Positions 18,983 through 29,359 of a stretch of 64,000 nt of DNA are shown here, piece after piece. Position 1 is the stretch's first letter; every line of letters begins with the position of its first letter. The position numbers were made by a program, and so were the translations under genes. The notes under the pieces were generated by a model. The model searched no databases. It saw nothing but the letters and a program-made list of their open reading frames with translations, and was not told the DNA's origin. Source of the stretch: UBA10649 sp963700745. Lineage in GTDB: Bacteria; Actinomycetota; Actinomycetes; S36-B12. The stretch lies in NCBI GenBank assembly GCA_963700745.1, contig CAVOYT010000013.1:62001-126000 (forward strand), read 5' to 3'.

Positions 18983-20749
18983 ATGGGTATCTCCACAGTC
19001 GGCATTGTCGGACTCGGCACGATGGGGGCCGGAATCGCCGAGGTCGTCGCCCGTCATGGGTATTCGGTTGTGGGGATCGAGGCTGACGAGGAATCCCTTG
19101 AGTTGGGCCGTGGCCGAATCCTCGGCTCGACCGCCCGTGCCGTGTCGCGCGGCAAGCTCTCGGCGGAGGAGCAGGATGCCCTTCTGTCACGGGTGTCCTT
19201 CACCACCGACCTGCAGGCGCTGGCCCATGCCGACCTCGTGGTGGAGGCGGTCAGCGAGAGCCTGGACCTGAAGAAGGACCTGTTCCGCCGTCTCGACTCG
19301 ATCGCTCCGCCTCATGCGATTCTTGCCACGAACACGTCATCCCTGTCGGTGACCGACATCTCCGTTGCCACGGGCCGGCCGGCCAATGTCGTCGGCATTC
19401 ACTTCTTCAACCCAGCGCCCGTCCAGTCGTTCGTGGAGATCGTGCGCACGGTGGTGTCGTCGCAGGACGTGGTCGACGAGGCGGTGACCTTCGCGGTGGC
19501 GCTCGACAAGGAACCGGTGGTCGTGGGAGACAAGGCCGGCTTCATCGCCAACGCCCTGCTCTTCGGGTATCTCAACCACGCAGTGTCCATGTACGAGTCC
19601 CGCTATGCGTCGCGCGAGGACATCGACGCGGCGATGCGGCTTGGGTGCGGGTACCCGATGGGGCCGTTGATGCTCCTCGACCTCATCGGACTGGACACGG
19701 CGTACGAGATCCTCGACACCATGTACCGGGAGGGCCGCGACCGCCTGCACGCGCCGAGTCCGATCCTCAAGCAGATGGTCACGGCGGGCCTGCGCGGCCG
19801 GAAGACCGGCCGGGGCTTCTACACCTACGAGGCGCCGGGTTCGCCCGTCGTCGTGCCAGATGACGGGGTGGGCCAGGAGTCCGAGCGACCACCAAGCCGA
19901 ACCGTGGCCTCGGTGGGCGTGATCGGCTCAGGCACGATGGCCTCCGGGATCGTGGAGGTCTTCGCCAAGGCGGGCTTCCCGGTGACCGTGGTGGCTCGCA
20001 GCGACGAGAAGATCGCGTCCGTGCGCGCGCGCATGGAGAAGTCGCTGTCGAAGGCCGTCGAGCGCGGAAAGCTCCAGGAGGCTGACCGGGCTGCGGCACT
20101 GGCGCGGGTCACGGGCACGACGGACCTGTCCGACCTGGCGGACGTCGACCTCGTCGTCGAGGCCGTCGTCGAGGATCTCGCGGTCAAGACGGAGCTGTTC
20201 GCGCGCCTGGACGAGGTCTGCAAGGCGGGTGCGGTGCTGGCCACCACAACGTCCAGCCTTCCGGTGGTGGACATGGCCGCCGTGACCTCCCGACCCGAGG
20301 ATGTGGTCGGCCTGCACTTCTTCAACCCGGCCCAGATCATGAGGCTCGTCGAGGTGGTGAGCACGGTGGCCACGGCCGAGGACGTCGTCTCCACCGCGGT
20401 CGACGTGTGCCACAGCATCGGCAAGCATCCGGTGGAGTGCGGCGATCGGGCGGGCTTCATCGTGAACGCGTTGCTCTTCCCGTACCTGAACGACGCAATC
20501 CGGATGCTCGCTGCGAACTACGCGTCCGCAGACGACATGGATGTGGCGATGAAGAAGGGCTGCGGCTATCCGATGGGGCCGTTCGAGCTGCTGGACGTCG
20601 TCGGCCTCGATGTGTCTCTGGCCATCCAGCAGACCCTGTACCGGGAGTTCCGCGAGCCGGGGTTCTCGCCGGCACCGCTTCTCGAGCATCTCGTCACCGC
20701 CGGCTACTTGGGTCGCAAGACGGGTCGGGGCTTCCGGGTCTACGCCTGA
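18983..20749 (+). CDS. Tandem-fused 3-hydroxyacyl-CoA dehydrogenase
   Basis: A 588-residue protein made of two complete 3-hydroxybutyryl/3-hydroxyacyl-CoA dehydrogenase units. Unit 1 starts with the NAD loop GLGTMGAGIAE (residues 8-18) and ends in GRKTGRGFYTYEA. Unit 2 starts with GSGTMASGIVE (near residue 313) and ends in GRKTGRGFRVYA. Both keep the catalytic His-Asn context HFFNPA. It oxidises 3-hydroxyacyl-CoA (or reduces acetoacetyl-CoA) in the cytosol. This fused form occurs in Streptomyces relatives. The ATG follows GAAGGGA. Intact. The stop overlaps the next ATG. Confidence 0.9.
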   Translation: MGISTVGIVGLGTMGAGIAEVVARHGYSVVGIEADEESLELGRGRILGSTARAVSRGKLSAEEQDALLSRVSFTTDLQALAHADLVVEAVSESLDLKKDLFRRLDSIAPPHAILATNTSSLSVTDISVATGRPANVVGIHFFNPAPVQSFVEIVRTVVSSQDVVDEAVTFAVALDKEPVVVGDKAGFIANALLFGYLNHAVSMYESRYASREDIDAAMRLGCGYPMGPLMLLDLIGLDTAYEILDTMYREGRDRLHAPSPILKQMVTAGLRGRKTGRGFYTYEAPGSPVVVPDDGVGQESERPPSRTVASVGVIGSGTMASGIVEVFAKAGFPVTVVARSDEKIASVRARMEKSLSKAVERGKLQEADRAAALARVTGTTDLSDLADVDLVVEAVVEDLAVKTELFARLDEVCKAGAVLATTTSSLPVVDMAAVTSRPEDVVGLHFFNPAQIMRLVEVVSTVATAEDVVSTAVDVCHSIGKHPVECGDRAGFIVNALLFPYLNDAIRMLAANYASADDMDVAMKKGCGYPMGPFELLDVVGLDVSLAIQQTLYREFREPGFSPAPLLEHLVTAGYLGRKTGRGFRVYA

Positions 20750-21042
20750 TGGCTCGCAAGCACCGTCGCCGACCTGACGAGGTCCGGGAACTCGGGCCGG
20801 CCTATGCCAGTCGCACCGTCGAGTCGCACCCGGACGGGGACTGGGTGGTCCAGCGGGTCACCGGCTCGGCGGCCACGAAGGCCTATCGATGCCCGGGGTG
20901 CGATCAGGAGATCCGTCCGGCGACCCCGCATGTGGTCGCCTTCCCCGCGGAGGATCCGCAGGGCCTCGAGCGTCGTCGCCACTGGCACACCCCGTGCTGG
21001 GCCGCCCGTGACCGCCGGGCCCCGCGCAGCGGACGGTCCTGA
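20749..21042 (+). CDS. Small zinc-ribbon-like protein, function unknown
   Basis: A 97-residue basic protein whose ATG overlaps the HADH stop. A central CPGCDQEI pair of cysteines and a later HWHTPCW (His and Cys) could bind one zinc ion. It begins MARKHRRR and ends with a run of Arg. Similar short proteins in Streptomyces are labelled 'ATP/GTP-binding', without a visible P-loop; none is present here. Coupled to the HADH upstream and separated by two bases from the hydrolase downstream, so it is probably part of one operon. Confidence 0.65.
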   Translation: MARKHRRRPDEVRELGPAYASRTVESHPDGDWVVQRVTGSAATKAYRCPGCDQEIRPATPHVVAFPAEDPQGLERRRHWHTPCWAARDRRAPRSGRS

Positions 21043-21044
21043 CG

Positions 21045-21786
21045 ATGACCGAGTCGATCGTCGCCAACTCGGTCCTGCCCGCCCGCCGCGACCCGCTGCA
21101 CTTGCACACCGACGACGGCCTCTCGCTGGTCGCTGAACTGGCGCTGCCCGCGGTCCACGAGCCGGTGGCCACCATCGTGACGGTCCACCCCCTGCCCACC
21201 CATGGCGGAATGATGGACAGCCACGTCCTGCGGAAGATGGCCTGGCGATTGCCGGCGCTCGCGGACATCGCGGTGCTCCGGTTCAACACGCGGGGCACGA
21301 CCAGTGCCGCGGGCACCAGCGAGGGGTCCTTCGACGAGGGGCGAGGCGAGGGGCTCGACCTGCGAGCGGCGATTGATGAGGTCGTTCGTCGCGGGCTGCC
21401 TGATCCGTGGCTGGTCGGCTGGTCCTTCGGCACCGACGTCATCCTGGCCAGCGGTGACGTCGATCCCGTGCGTGGCGCGATCCTGCTCTCGCCGCCTCTT
21501 CGCTTCACCACCGATCCCCAGCTGAGGGCGTGGAACGCGAGCGCCCGACCTGTCGTCTGCCTCGTTCCCGAGTTCGACGACTACCTGGTGCCCGATGCCG
21601 CCCGGCAGCGATTCGCGCTGCATGGACCGGGCCGACGTCCGTGCGGTGCCCGGGGCGAAGCACCTGTGGGTGGGAGAGAAGTTCGTCAAGATCGTGCTCG
21701 ACGAGATCGTCGCGGTCGTGGCCCCCGACCGCTCCCCGCTGCCCGTGGAGTGGGACGGTCCGATGGACCGCTGGAGCGACCTGTGA
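21045..21786 (+). CDS. Alpha/beta hydrolase (frame broken)
   Basis: A cytosolic serine hydrolase-like protein of about 246 residues. It has VTVHPLPTHGGMMDSHVLRK (oxyanion/cap entry), LRFNTRGT and the nucleophile-elbow-like GWSFGTD, where the Ser sits in a G-x-S-x-G-like turn. The terminal His would be in GAKHLWVGEKF, after a one-base shift near 21608-21626. Resembles CocE/'alpha-beta hydrolase superfamily' small proteins common in actinobacteria. Substrate unknown. The TGA overlaps the GTG of a second hydrolase. Confidence 0.7.
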
Positions 21787-22563
21787 CGGGCCCGCTGCTG
21801 GTCCGAGACCTCGGCCGGGGGCCCGCCGTGGTCCTGCTGCATGCCTTCCCCTGCGATGGACGAATGTGGCTGCCGCAGGCCGAGGAACTGGTGGGTGCGG
21901 GGTGGCGGGTGATCGTCCCTGACCTGCCGGGCTTCGGTGGATCCGCCCTCCTGGGAGGGCCGCCCTCGCTCCCCGCGGTCGCGGACGCGTTGCTTGACTG
22001 GCTCGACGACCACGGGGTCGAGCGCTGCGTCGCTGGGTGGGGTGTCCTTGGGTGGCTACGTGGCGATGGCCCTGCTGCGGGCCCGTCCGGGCCTGGCGAC
22101 TCGACTCCTCCTGTGCGACACCAAGGCGACGGCTGACGCCCAGCCGGCTCGCGAGAACCGGGAGCGATTGGCCCGGCTGTGCCTGGAGTCGCCCGGGGAG
22201 ACCGGTCGCATCCTCGAGCGGGACGTGCTCCCGGGGCTCCTGGGCGACACCACGCGGGCCAGTCGACCGGAGGTCGTCTCGCAGGTCCGCGGCTGGCTGA
22301 ACGAGGCCGGCGCTGACGCGGTCGCCTGGTACCAGCGCGCCATGGCGCAGCGTCCGGACTCCCTGGAACTGCTGGCTGAAGTGGACGTGCCAGCGCTCAT
22401 CCTGTTCGGCGACGAGGACGTCTTGAGCCCGGCACCGGAACAGGCGCTGATGCAGCAGGCGATGCCCGGCGCCGCCGTGGTCGTCATCGACGGCGCGGGC
22501 CACTTGGCGAACGTGGAGGCCCCGGCGCGTGTCGGATCCCAGATCCGGTCATTCCTGGCCTGA
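21783..22563 (+). CDS. Alpha/beta fold hydrolase (frame broken)
   Basis: About 259 residues in two frames joined near 22025-22042. It has the canonical fold landmarks: oxyanion HG-equivalent LLHAFPCDGRMW, the strand VIVPDLPGFGGS, the nucleophile elbow GVSLGG (Ser), the acid VPALILFGDEDVLSP and the catalytic His in IDGAGHLANVE. A lactonase/esterase-like carboxylic ester hydrolase is the best description; no substrate can be assigned. Coupled to the preceding hydrolase by a GTGA overlap, which suggests duplicated hydrolases in one operon with the fused HADH. Confidence 0.75.
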
Positions 22564-22606
22564 TCCTCTACACGGTGACCGACATCGGGGAAGGGAGGAG
22601 AGTGCT

Positions 22607-24152
22607 GTGACGGAGGCCGTCGTGGGAGTGGACGACCCGGAACGTCCGCCCGAGCACCGGCACACCGTCCACCGGCTGACCTTGTCGGCGGACGACCGCC
22701 GCTCGGCGATGACGGCGCTGATGATGCGGCCCTCGCGGCGGACGGTCGGGCAGTACAGCGTCCTGCTCACGCTCTCGATCATCGTGGCCACGATGGGTCT
22801 GCTGCTCAACTCCACCGCCGTCGTGATCGGCGCCATGATGATCGCGCCGCTGATGGCCCCGATCATGGGCATGTCGGCCTCGATCGTCATGGGCTGGGGT
22901 GGGCGGCTCTGGCGGGCATCGGTCATCGTGTCCGTGTCCGTCGCCGGCTCGATCGCGCTGGCGTGGGCCCTGGCGCGGTTCACGCCCATCGTGAACTCGG
23001 GGCTGCCCGTACGAGGTGGTCTCGCGAGCCAGCCCGGACATCCGCGACCTCGTCGTCGCGCTAGCGGCCGGAGCCGCGGGAGCGTACGCCACCGTGCGAC
23101 GCGACGTTTCCGGCGCCCTGCCTGGAGTGGCGGTGGCCGTGGCCCTGGTGCCGCCGCTCGCGGCCGTCGGCGTCCTGCTCGGCCTCGGACAGCCGGACCT
23201 TGCCCGAGGCGCCACGCTGCTCTTCGCCGCCAACCTCTTCGGCATCATGTTCGCCGCCTCGATCGTCTTCCTCGTAACCGGGCTTCGTCCCGGCTCGCCG
23301 CCGGAAGGGGTCGCGATCCCATCTGGCCATGGGAGTCGGGCTAGTGGCGATCCCCGTGGTCGGCCTGGCGTTGCTGCTGGGTCAGTCGATTCGCCAGTTC
23401 CGTCGCTGATGCCAGTGATCTCCGGCTCGCCACGCAGACCGCGCTGACGTGGCTGGGGCGCGGAGTCGCCGGATTCGCTCGGCGCGGTCACCCTCGATGA
23501 GGACAACGTCGTCGTGAACGTCACGGGCGCGGTGGCGCCGGCGTCGACCAGCGCCCTGACCGACCAGCTCACCGCGGCGTTCGGTCGTCCGATGTCGGCA
23601 GCCGTTCGCTGGATCCCGGTGCAGCAACGGCGACCAGCCGACGCCCGCAGTCGGCCGTGGCCCTCGACGAGGCCCGGCCGATCGTCGAGGCCTGGCTGGC
23701 GACCCAGTCGCTGTCCCTCACGGGCCTATCCGCGACGGATGGCGGACTCGTTGCGGACACGGTGGGGCCGCTCCCGCCCGGTGACGTCACCGGCGTTGGA
23801 GGACGACATCGAGGCGCAGCTCGGCACGCGACCGGACGTCAGCATCTCCTGGACCCTGGAGGAGCCGGGGCAGGTTGAGGCGCCGTCAGCGGCGGCGATC
23901 GCCCGTCAGGCGGCGGACCAGTGGGCTGCCGGCGAGTCCGGACGTGAGCCGTGATCGCAGTCGACACCAAGGACGGTGGCTTGCTGGTCACGGTGGTGGG
24001 CGGGGACGCACTCGCGTTGATCGAGCTGAACCGGCAGCTGGCGGCCGCTGCTGCCCGAGGAGCAGTTCTCCATCCGGCAGGTGGGCAGCGAGCTCATCGA
24101 CGGGGGCCCTCCGCAGTTCGCGACGCCGGGAGCAGACGTACCGGCCGGCTAG
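22607..24152 (+). CDS. DUF389 membrane protein with three C-terminal repeat domains (heavily frame broken)
   Basis: The N-terminal part (VTEAVVGVDDPERPPEH onward) leads into a DUF389 membrane core: VGQYSVLLTLSIIVATMGLL, AVVIGAMMIAPLMAPIMGM, ALPGVAVAVALVPPLAAVG and ATLLFAANLFGIMFAASIVF. Downstream, three soluble repeats are visible with a shared pattern of a W-start, a central VVVNVTG / GLVADTVG / LLVTVVGG strand and a final helix-strand. About eight one-base shifts (near 23010, 23315, 23405, 23453, 23625, 23790, 23948 and 24046) are needed to read through to the TAG at 24150-24152. That density is above the window average, so true decay cannot be excluded. Function unknown. The stop shares CTAG with the converging acyltransferase. 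Confidence 0.6.
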
Positions 24153-26061
24153 TTCGCGAAGGCCGCCTGCTCGATGAGCGTCGGCGTATGCCTGGGCGCC
24201 CTTGGTCGTGAGATGGATGCCGTCCGAGGCGAAGTACTCGGGATGATCCTTCGACGCGGCGTACCAATCAACGAGGACCGCGTTCTCGTACTCGGGGACG
24301 ACCTTGGCCATGACCTTGTTGTTCGGCGCTCGCCACGTGCGCGGCATCTGGTTGTTGACGACGACCACCCGTGGCGTGTCGACGAGGATGTCGAGCATCT
24401 CGCGCATCATGTCTGCGGGAAGCACTCCGTTGGTTCCCGGGTGCAGCGCCACGACCGGGGCCAGCTTGTCCCTGGCCACGTACTTCTTGAGCCGTCCGAT
24501 GAATGCACCGGGGAATCGGGAAACGGCGGCGTCGACCTTGGTGCCCGGAATCGACTCCTTCAGGGTGTTGCGCGCCCCCAGCATGACTGAGTCGCCGATG
24601 GCGCTCAGCCGACCGTTCTGGGTCTCGTCACCAGGCGAGGGCGTCGATGGTGTGGCCTCGGGAGAGGCGATCGGCGTGCTGCTCGGGCTGGGCTCGTCAT
24701 CCAGGCTCACCTCGGTCGGCCCGCCACTCGCGATGCCCATCGCCTCGACCACGTCGGGCGCCAGGCCTTCAGCCGCGGTCGGGGCGGGCGCGGTCGACAG
24801 GACGAGGCCGACCGCGAGGACTGCCGTTGCGATCGAGGTCAGGATGCCCGCACCGCGCCAGGTGCGGCGAGTGCGCTCGGTTCCGGTGGACGCGCGCCAG
24901 GCCTTGACCCACCGATCGATGGCCCCTCGACGGATGGGCATCTCGACGAAGCGGAAGCTCAGCTCGGCGATGCCGACCGTGAGCGCCAGGCGAAGCGCCA
25001 GTAGCGGGATGCCGTCGAGGGCGATGTCGAGATTGGGCCGGGTGACCATGAAGATCGGCCAGTGCCACAGGTACAGGCCGTACGAGCGCTGGCCCAGATA
25101 GCGCCACGGCTGCGTCCCCAGCCATCCGCCCAGTGGCGAGGCCGGGTGCGTGGCAAAGGCGATCAAGGCAGCGACGACGACGGCCAGGAGGAGGAAGCCG
25201 CCGCGCTGGTACATCCAGGGGGTGAACTCGCCGACGAAGACGAAGAACGCGACGACGCCGAGCAGGGCGGCAATTCCTGCGGCGGTGATGATCGCGACGG
25301 CTCCGCGCGGGATGTCGGAGCGCAGGCGTCCTGGTCGCCACGCCGTCGCCAGGGCGGCCCCGACGAGCAGGCCCATCGCGTGCGAGTCCGTGCCGAAGTA
25401 GGCGCGGCTCGGGTCGGCGTACTCCGGGAAGCCGTTGCTGACCGACATCACGATCATCCAGGCCGTGGAGATCAGCGCAAGCGCGAGCGCGACCAGCCTC
25501 AGGCCGCGTCGGCCCGTGCGCCGCACCACGAGGAAGGCGATGGCCGGCCAGGCGAGGTAGAACTGCTCCTCCACGGCGAGGGACCACAGGTGCTTCAGCA
25601 TGGGCGGTCGGCCGATGAACTCGAAGTACGAGCCCTCGCTGAGGATGTACCACCAGTTGTTCACGTAGAAGAGCGACGCGATCGTGTCGGCCCGCACCTG
25701 CGAGGCCGCGTCGCGGTAGACGAACGCGGCCGCGACGGCCACCGCCGCCAGCATGAGGACCAGTGCGGGCAGCAGGCGCCTCGCGCGGCCGAGGTAGAAC
25801 TTCGCGAAGTGCGATCCGTCCGGACCGATCGAACTCCTCAAGGATCAGCGAGGTGATGAGGAAACCGCTCAGGACGAAGAAGACGTCGACGCCGAGGTAT
25901 CCGCCGGTGATCCACGTGAGGTCCGCGTGGTAGAGCAGGACGCCGAGAACGGCCAGCGCACGGATGCCGTCCAGCCCGGGGAGGTAGCCCATCTCGCCGC
26001 GCCTGCGACCGCGATCGAGATTCCACGGCACCGGTTCCGTGCGTGGTGGCGTCGCGGTCAC
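24149..26061 (-). CDS. OatA-like membrane acyltransferase with SGNH domain (frame broken)
   Basis: About 637 residues. The N-terminal acyltransferase-3 domain has around ten membrane helices, starting GYLPGLDGIRALAVLGVLLYH (His), with DVFFVLSGFLIT and RARRLLPAL (Arg). After a Ser/Pro/Thr-rich linker comes an extracytoplasmic SGNH hydrolase-like domain, with AIGDSVMLGARNTL (Ser block), HPGTNGV (Asn block) and SDGIHLTTKGAQAYA (Asp-His block). It likely O-acetylates a wall or surface polysaccharide. Breaks lie near 25810-25820 and 24175-24182; correcting the latter gives LIEQAAFAN and a stop at 24149. The GTG start sits six bases from a TACCAT -10 box. Confidence 0.85.
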
Positions 26062-26067
26062 GCGCCC

Positions 26068-26073
26068 ATGGTA
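26068..26073 (-). promoter_or_regulatory. -10 box of the acyltransferase gene
   Basis: TACCAT on the minus strand, six bases before the GTG at 26061, again gives a leaderless start. Confidence 0.4.
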
Positions 26074-26089
26074 GATGGGCCTCTTCGCC

Positions 26090-27425
26090 TCAGGTGTCGC
26101 GGAAGCGGTTGATCTCGGTGATGTGCTGGGCGCGAAGCTCGGGGTTGGTGACGCCGAGTCCCTCCTCGGGGGAGAGGGCGAGGACGCCGACCTTGCCCTG
26201 ATGGGCGTTGCGGTGGACTTCGAGGGCGGCCTGCCCGGCCTGGTCGAGGGGGAAGGTCTTGGACAGGGTGGGGTGGATCATGCCGCGGGACGACCAGCCG
26301 GTTGGCCTCGAAGGCCTCGCGGTAGTTCGCGAAGTGGCTGCCGATGATCCGCTTGAGGTTCATCCACAGGTACCGGTTGTCGTACTCGTGCATGAACCCG
26401 CTGGTGGAGGCGCAGGTCACGATGGTGCCGCCCTTGCGGGTGACGTACACCGATGCCCCGAAGGTCTCCCGGCCCGGGTGCTCGAACACGATGTCGGGAT
26501 CGTCGCCGCCGGTGAGCTCGCGGATCTTCTTGCCCAGCCGCTGCCATTCCTTGGGGTCCTGGGTGGTGGCGTCCTTCCAGAACCGGTAGCCCTCCGCGGA
26601 TCGGTCGATGACCAGCTCGGCGCCCATGGACCGGACCAGGTCGGCCTTCTCGGGGCTGGAGACCACGCACACCGGGATCGCACCGCCGTTGACCGCGTAC
26701 TGCGTGGCGTAGGAGCCCAGCCCGCCGGAGGCGCCCCAGATCAGCACGACGTCGCCCTGCTTCATCCCGGCGCCGTTGCGGGAGACCAGCTGCCGGTAGG
26801 CGGTGGAGTTCACCAGGCCCGGGGAGGCGGCCTCCTCCCACGTCAGGTGCGCCGGCTTGGGCATCAGCTGGTTGGACTTGACCACCGCCAGCTCGGCCAG
26901 GCCGCCGAAGTTCGTCTCGAAGCCCCAGATCCGCTGCTCGGGATCCATCATCGTGTCGTTGTGGCCCGCAGGGGACTCCAGCTCCACGCTCAGGCAGTGC
27001 GCCACGACCGTGTCGCCGGGCTTCCACGCATTCACGCCCGGACCGACCCGCAGGACGACGCCCGAGGCGTCCGAGCCGATCACGTGGTACGGCAGGTCGT
27101 GGCGCTTGGCATCGGCATGCGTGCGCCCGTACCGCTCCAGGAACCCGAACGTCGACACCGGCTCGAAGATCGACGTCCAGACGGTGTTGTAGTTGATGCT
27201 CGACGCCATCACCGCGATCAGCGCCTCGCCCGGAGCCAGCTGCGGGGTCGGGACCTCGTCCAGGTGCAACGACCGTCGAGGGTCCTTCTCCCTCGACGGC
27301 ATACCGGCGAACATGTCCTGCTCGTCCTTGTGGACGGTCACCGCCCGATACGACTCAGGGATCTCGAGCCCAACGAACTCCTCGGGCGATGCGCCGGCCA
27401 GGACTGCCTCGCGGATGTGCTCCAT
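26090..27425 (-). CDS. ccr: Crotonyl-CoA carboxylase/reductase (frame broken)
   Basis: NADPH-dependent reductive carboxylation of crotonyl-CoA to ethylmalonyl-CoA, key step of the ethylmalonyl-CoA pathway and source of extender units. About 445 residues in a zinc-less MDR fold. CO2-binding residues known in characterised Ccr are present: Asn in SSINYNTVW, Phe-Glu in WGFETNFGG and His in GSHFANYREA. The NADPH loop is WGASGGLGSYATQYA. The frame shifts near 26280-26292; the tail HPTLSKTFPLDQAGQAALEV restores the normal C-terminus. Starts at the ATG at 27425 after GGAGGA. Lies below the epimerase and a small membrane ORF on the same strand. Confidence 0.92.
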
Positions 27426-27462
27426 CAGTTCCTCCGTTCGGGCTACCCAGTCTGCCAGAGCG

Positions 27463-27648
27463 CTAGCACCCGAAGCGGAGCCACAGGGCTGCCATGGTGA
27501 TGCTGATCACGGTCGCCAGAAGCCACCGTCGAGCCCGTCGCCAGACCGACATCAGCACAACCATGGCCGCAGCCCCGACTAGGACGGCAGCCACCGCCGT
27601 CCACTGACCGTCCGCTAGCGTCCAGTCGCCGACGGTGATGTCCGACAC
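27463..27648 (-). CDS. Small hypothetical membrane protein
   Basis: 61 residues with two hydrophobic stretches, VAAVLVGAAAMVVLMSVW and ATVISITMAALWLRF, separated by a basic RRARRW loop. It lies three bases after the epimerase stop and 37 bases before ccr, on the same strand, so it would be cotranscribed with both. No family recognised. Its coding status rests on position and hydrophobic pattern only. Confidence 0.45.
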   Translation of the reverse strand: MSDITVGDWTLADGQWTAVAAVLVGAAAMVVLMSVWRRARRWLLATVISITMAALWLRFGC

Positions 27649-27651
27649 CGA

Positions 27652-28107
27652 TCAGGGATGCTCTGTCGTGCCCATGACCCGTTCGTGATGGGGGGCGCTC
27701 TGGACGAGCTCGATCAGGACCCCGCCGCAGTCCTTGGGATGACAGAAGTTGACCAGCGAGCCCGCCGTCCCCACCTGGGCGGTCTCGTACAGCACCCGCA
27801 CCCCCCGCTCGCGGAGGGCGTCGGCGACCGCCTCGACATCGTCGACTCCGTAGGCCACCTGCTGGATCCCTGGGCCGGATCGGTCGAGGAACTTGGCGAT
27901 GGCCGAGTCCTCGTTGAGGGGGGCCAGCAGCTGGATGAACGAGCCGGAGTCGCCGACGCCCATCATCACCTCGCGGACGCCCTGCTTCTCGTTGACCTCC
28001 TCGTGCAGAAGGTCGAGACCGAACGTGCGCTCGTAGAACGCGATGGCCTCATCGAGGTCGGGGACAGCGATGCCCACGTGGTCGATGCGCGTCAACAGGG
28101 ATTCCAT
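27652..28107 (-). CDS. mce: Methylmalonyl-CoA/ethylmalonyl-CoA epimerase
   Basis: VOC-fold metal enzyme that interconverts the (R) and (S) epimers of methylmalonyl-CoA (and often ethylmalonyl-CoA), feeding B12-dependent mutases. About 151 residues, intact. The first metal His is in IDHVGIAVPDLDEA, FYERTFGL is the VOC helix, and the later metal-ligand strand is GSLVNFCHPKDCGGVLIEL. The ATG at 28107 is preferred over one six bases upstream because it sits closer to the expected transcription start below the CATAAT -10 box. Divergent from the thiolase gene; followed by a small membrane ORF and ccr. Confidence 0.9.
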   Translation of the reverse strand: MESLLTRIDHVGIAVPDLDEAIAFYERTFGLDLLHEEVNEKQGVREVMMGVGDSGSFIQLLAPLNEDSAIAKFLDRSGPGIQQVAYGVDDVEAVADALRERGVRVLYETAQVGTAGSLVNFCHPKDCGGVLIELVQSAPHHERVMGTTEHP

Positions 28108-28111
28108 GGGC

Positions 28112-28140
28112 ATTATGTTGTCACCATTGCAGCGCTGAAA
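28112..28140 (-). promoter_or_regulatory. Putative promoter of the epimerase-ccr unit
   Basis: On the minus strand, TTTCAG (28140-28135), a 17-base spacer and CATAAT (28117-28112) end four bases before the ATG at 28107. It lies in the short divergent gap with the thiolase gene. Confidence 0.45.
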
Positions 28141-28150
28141 GGGAGACAGG

Positions 28151-29341
28151 ATGTCCTTCTCGAACGGTTCGGTCATCGTGGCTGGAGCACGCACGCCGAT
28201 GGGTCGGCTCCAGGGCTCGCTGAAGTCCTTCAGCGGCACCGATCTCGGCGGGTTCGCCATCAAGGCGGCCCTTGAGCGCTCGGGAGTGTCGCCGGACGAG
28301 GTGGACTACGTGATCATGGGCCAGGTCCTCCAGGCCGGCGCGGGTCAGATCACCGCCCGGCAGGCGGCGGTCAAGGGCGGGATCAGCATGGACGTGCCTG
28401 CCCTGACCATCAACAAGGTCTGCCTCTCGGGCATCGACGCCATCGCCCTGGCCGATCAGCTGATCCGGGCCGGCGAGTTCGACGTCGTGGTCGCGGGCGG
28501 GATGGAGTCCATGACGAACGCCCCGCACCTGCTCACGGGCTCGCGGGACGGCGTGAAGTACGGCGACTGGACGATGGTCGACTCGATGGCCTTCGACGCC
28601 CTGACCTGCGCCTTCGACGAGTGCGCGATGGGGGAGAGCACCGAGAGGCACAACGGACGGTTCGGGCTGACCCGCGAGGAGCAGGATGCCTTCAGCGCGC
28701 AGTCCCATCAACGGGCTGCGGCGGCCGCGGCCCACTCGCCGAGGAGATCGCGCCGATCGAGGTTCCCCAGCGCAAGGGGGACCCGATCGTCGTCTCCGGC
28801 GACGAGGGCGTGCGGCCGGACACGACCCAGGAATCGCTGGGCAGACTGCGGCCGGCCTTCGCCAAGGACGGGACGATCACCGCGGGCAATGCCTCGCAGA
28901 TCTCGGACGGCGCCGCGGCCGTGGTCGTCATGAGCCGTGCCAAGGCTGAGGAACTCGGGTTGACGTGGCTGGCGGAGATCGGTGCCCACGGGGTCGTGGC
29001 GGGGCCGGACGCCTCGCTTCAGGAGCAGCCGGCCAACGCCATCCTGAAGGCCTGCGCCCGGGAGGGCATCGCCGTGTCGGACATCGACCTGTTCGAGCTG
29101 AACGAGGCGTTCGCGTCCGTCGGCATCGTGTCCGTCGCGCAAGCTCGGTGTGGGCGAGGACATCGTCAACGTCAACGGAGGCGCCATCGCGCTGGGCCAC
29201 CCGGTGGGCATGTCCGGCGCCAGGATCGTGCTCTCGCTCGCGCTCGAGCTTCGTCGGCGGGGCGGCGGCACGGGTGCTGCGGCACTCTGCGGCGGCGGCG
29301 GCCAGGGCGACGCCCTGCTGATCCGCGTTCCGCAGGCCTAG
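28151..29341 (+). CDS. Acetyl-CoA acetyltransferase / thiolase (frame broken)
   Basis: Thiolase condensing two acetyl-CoA or cleaving 3-ketoacyl-CoA. About 397 residues. The nucleophilic Cys is in INKVCLSGIDA, the catalytic His in NGGAIALGHPVGMSGA and the second Cys in AALCGGGGQGDA, so all three active-site elements are present. Frame breaks lie near 28715-28735 (an Ala-rich stretch) and 29138-29145 (a surplus C before AAGCTCGG). The ATG follows AAAGGGAG. It makes acetoacetyl-CoA, the entry to the crotonyl-CoA used by Ccr. Same neighbour order as Rv1322A/Rv1323 in mycobacteria, and followed by meaB. Confidence 0.88.
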
Positions 29342-29359
29342 CGGCGGCGTCACACTGAC

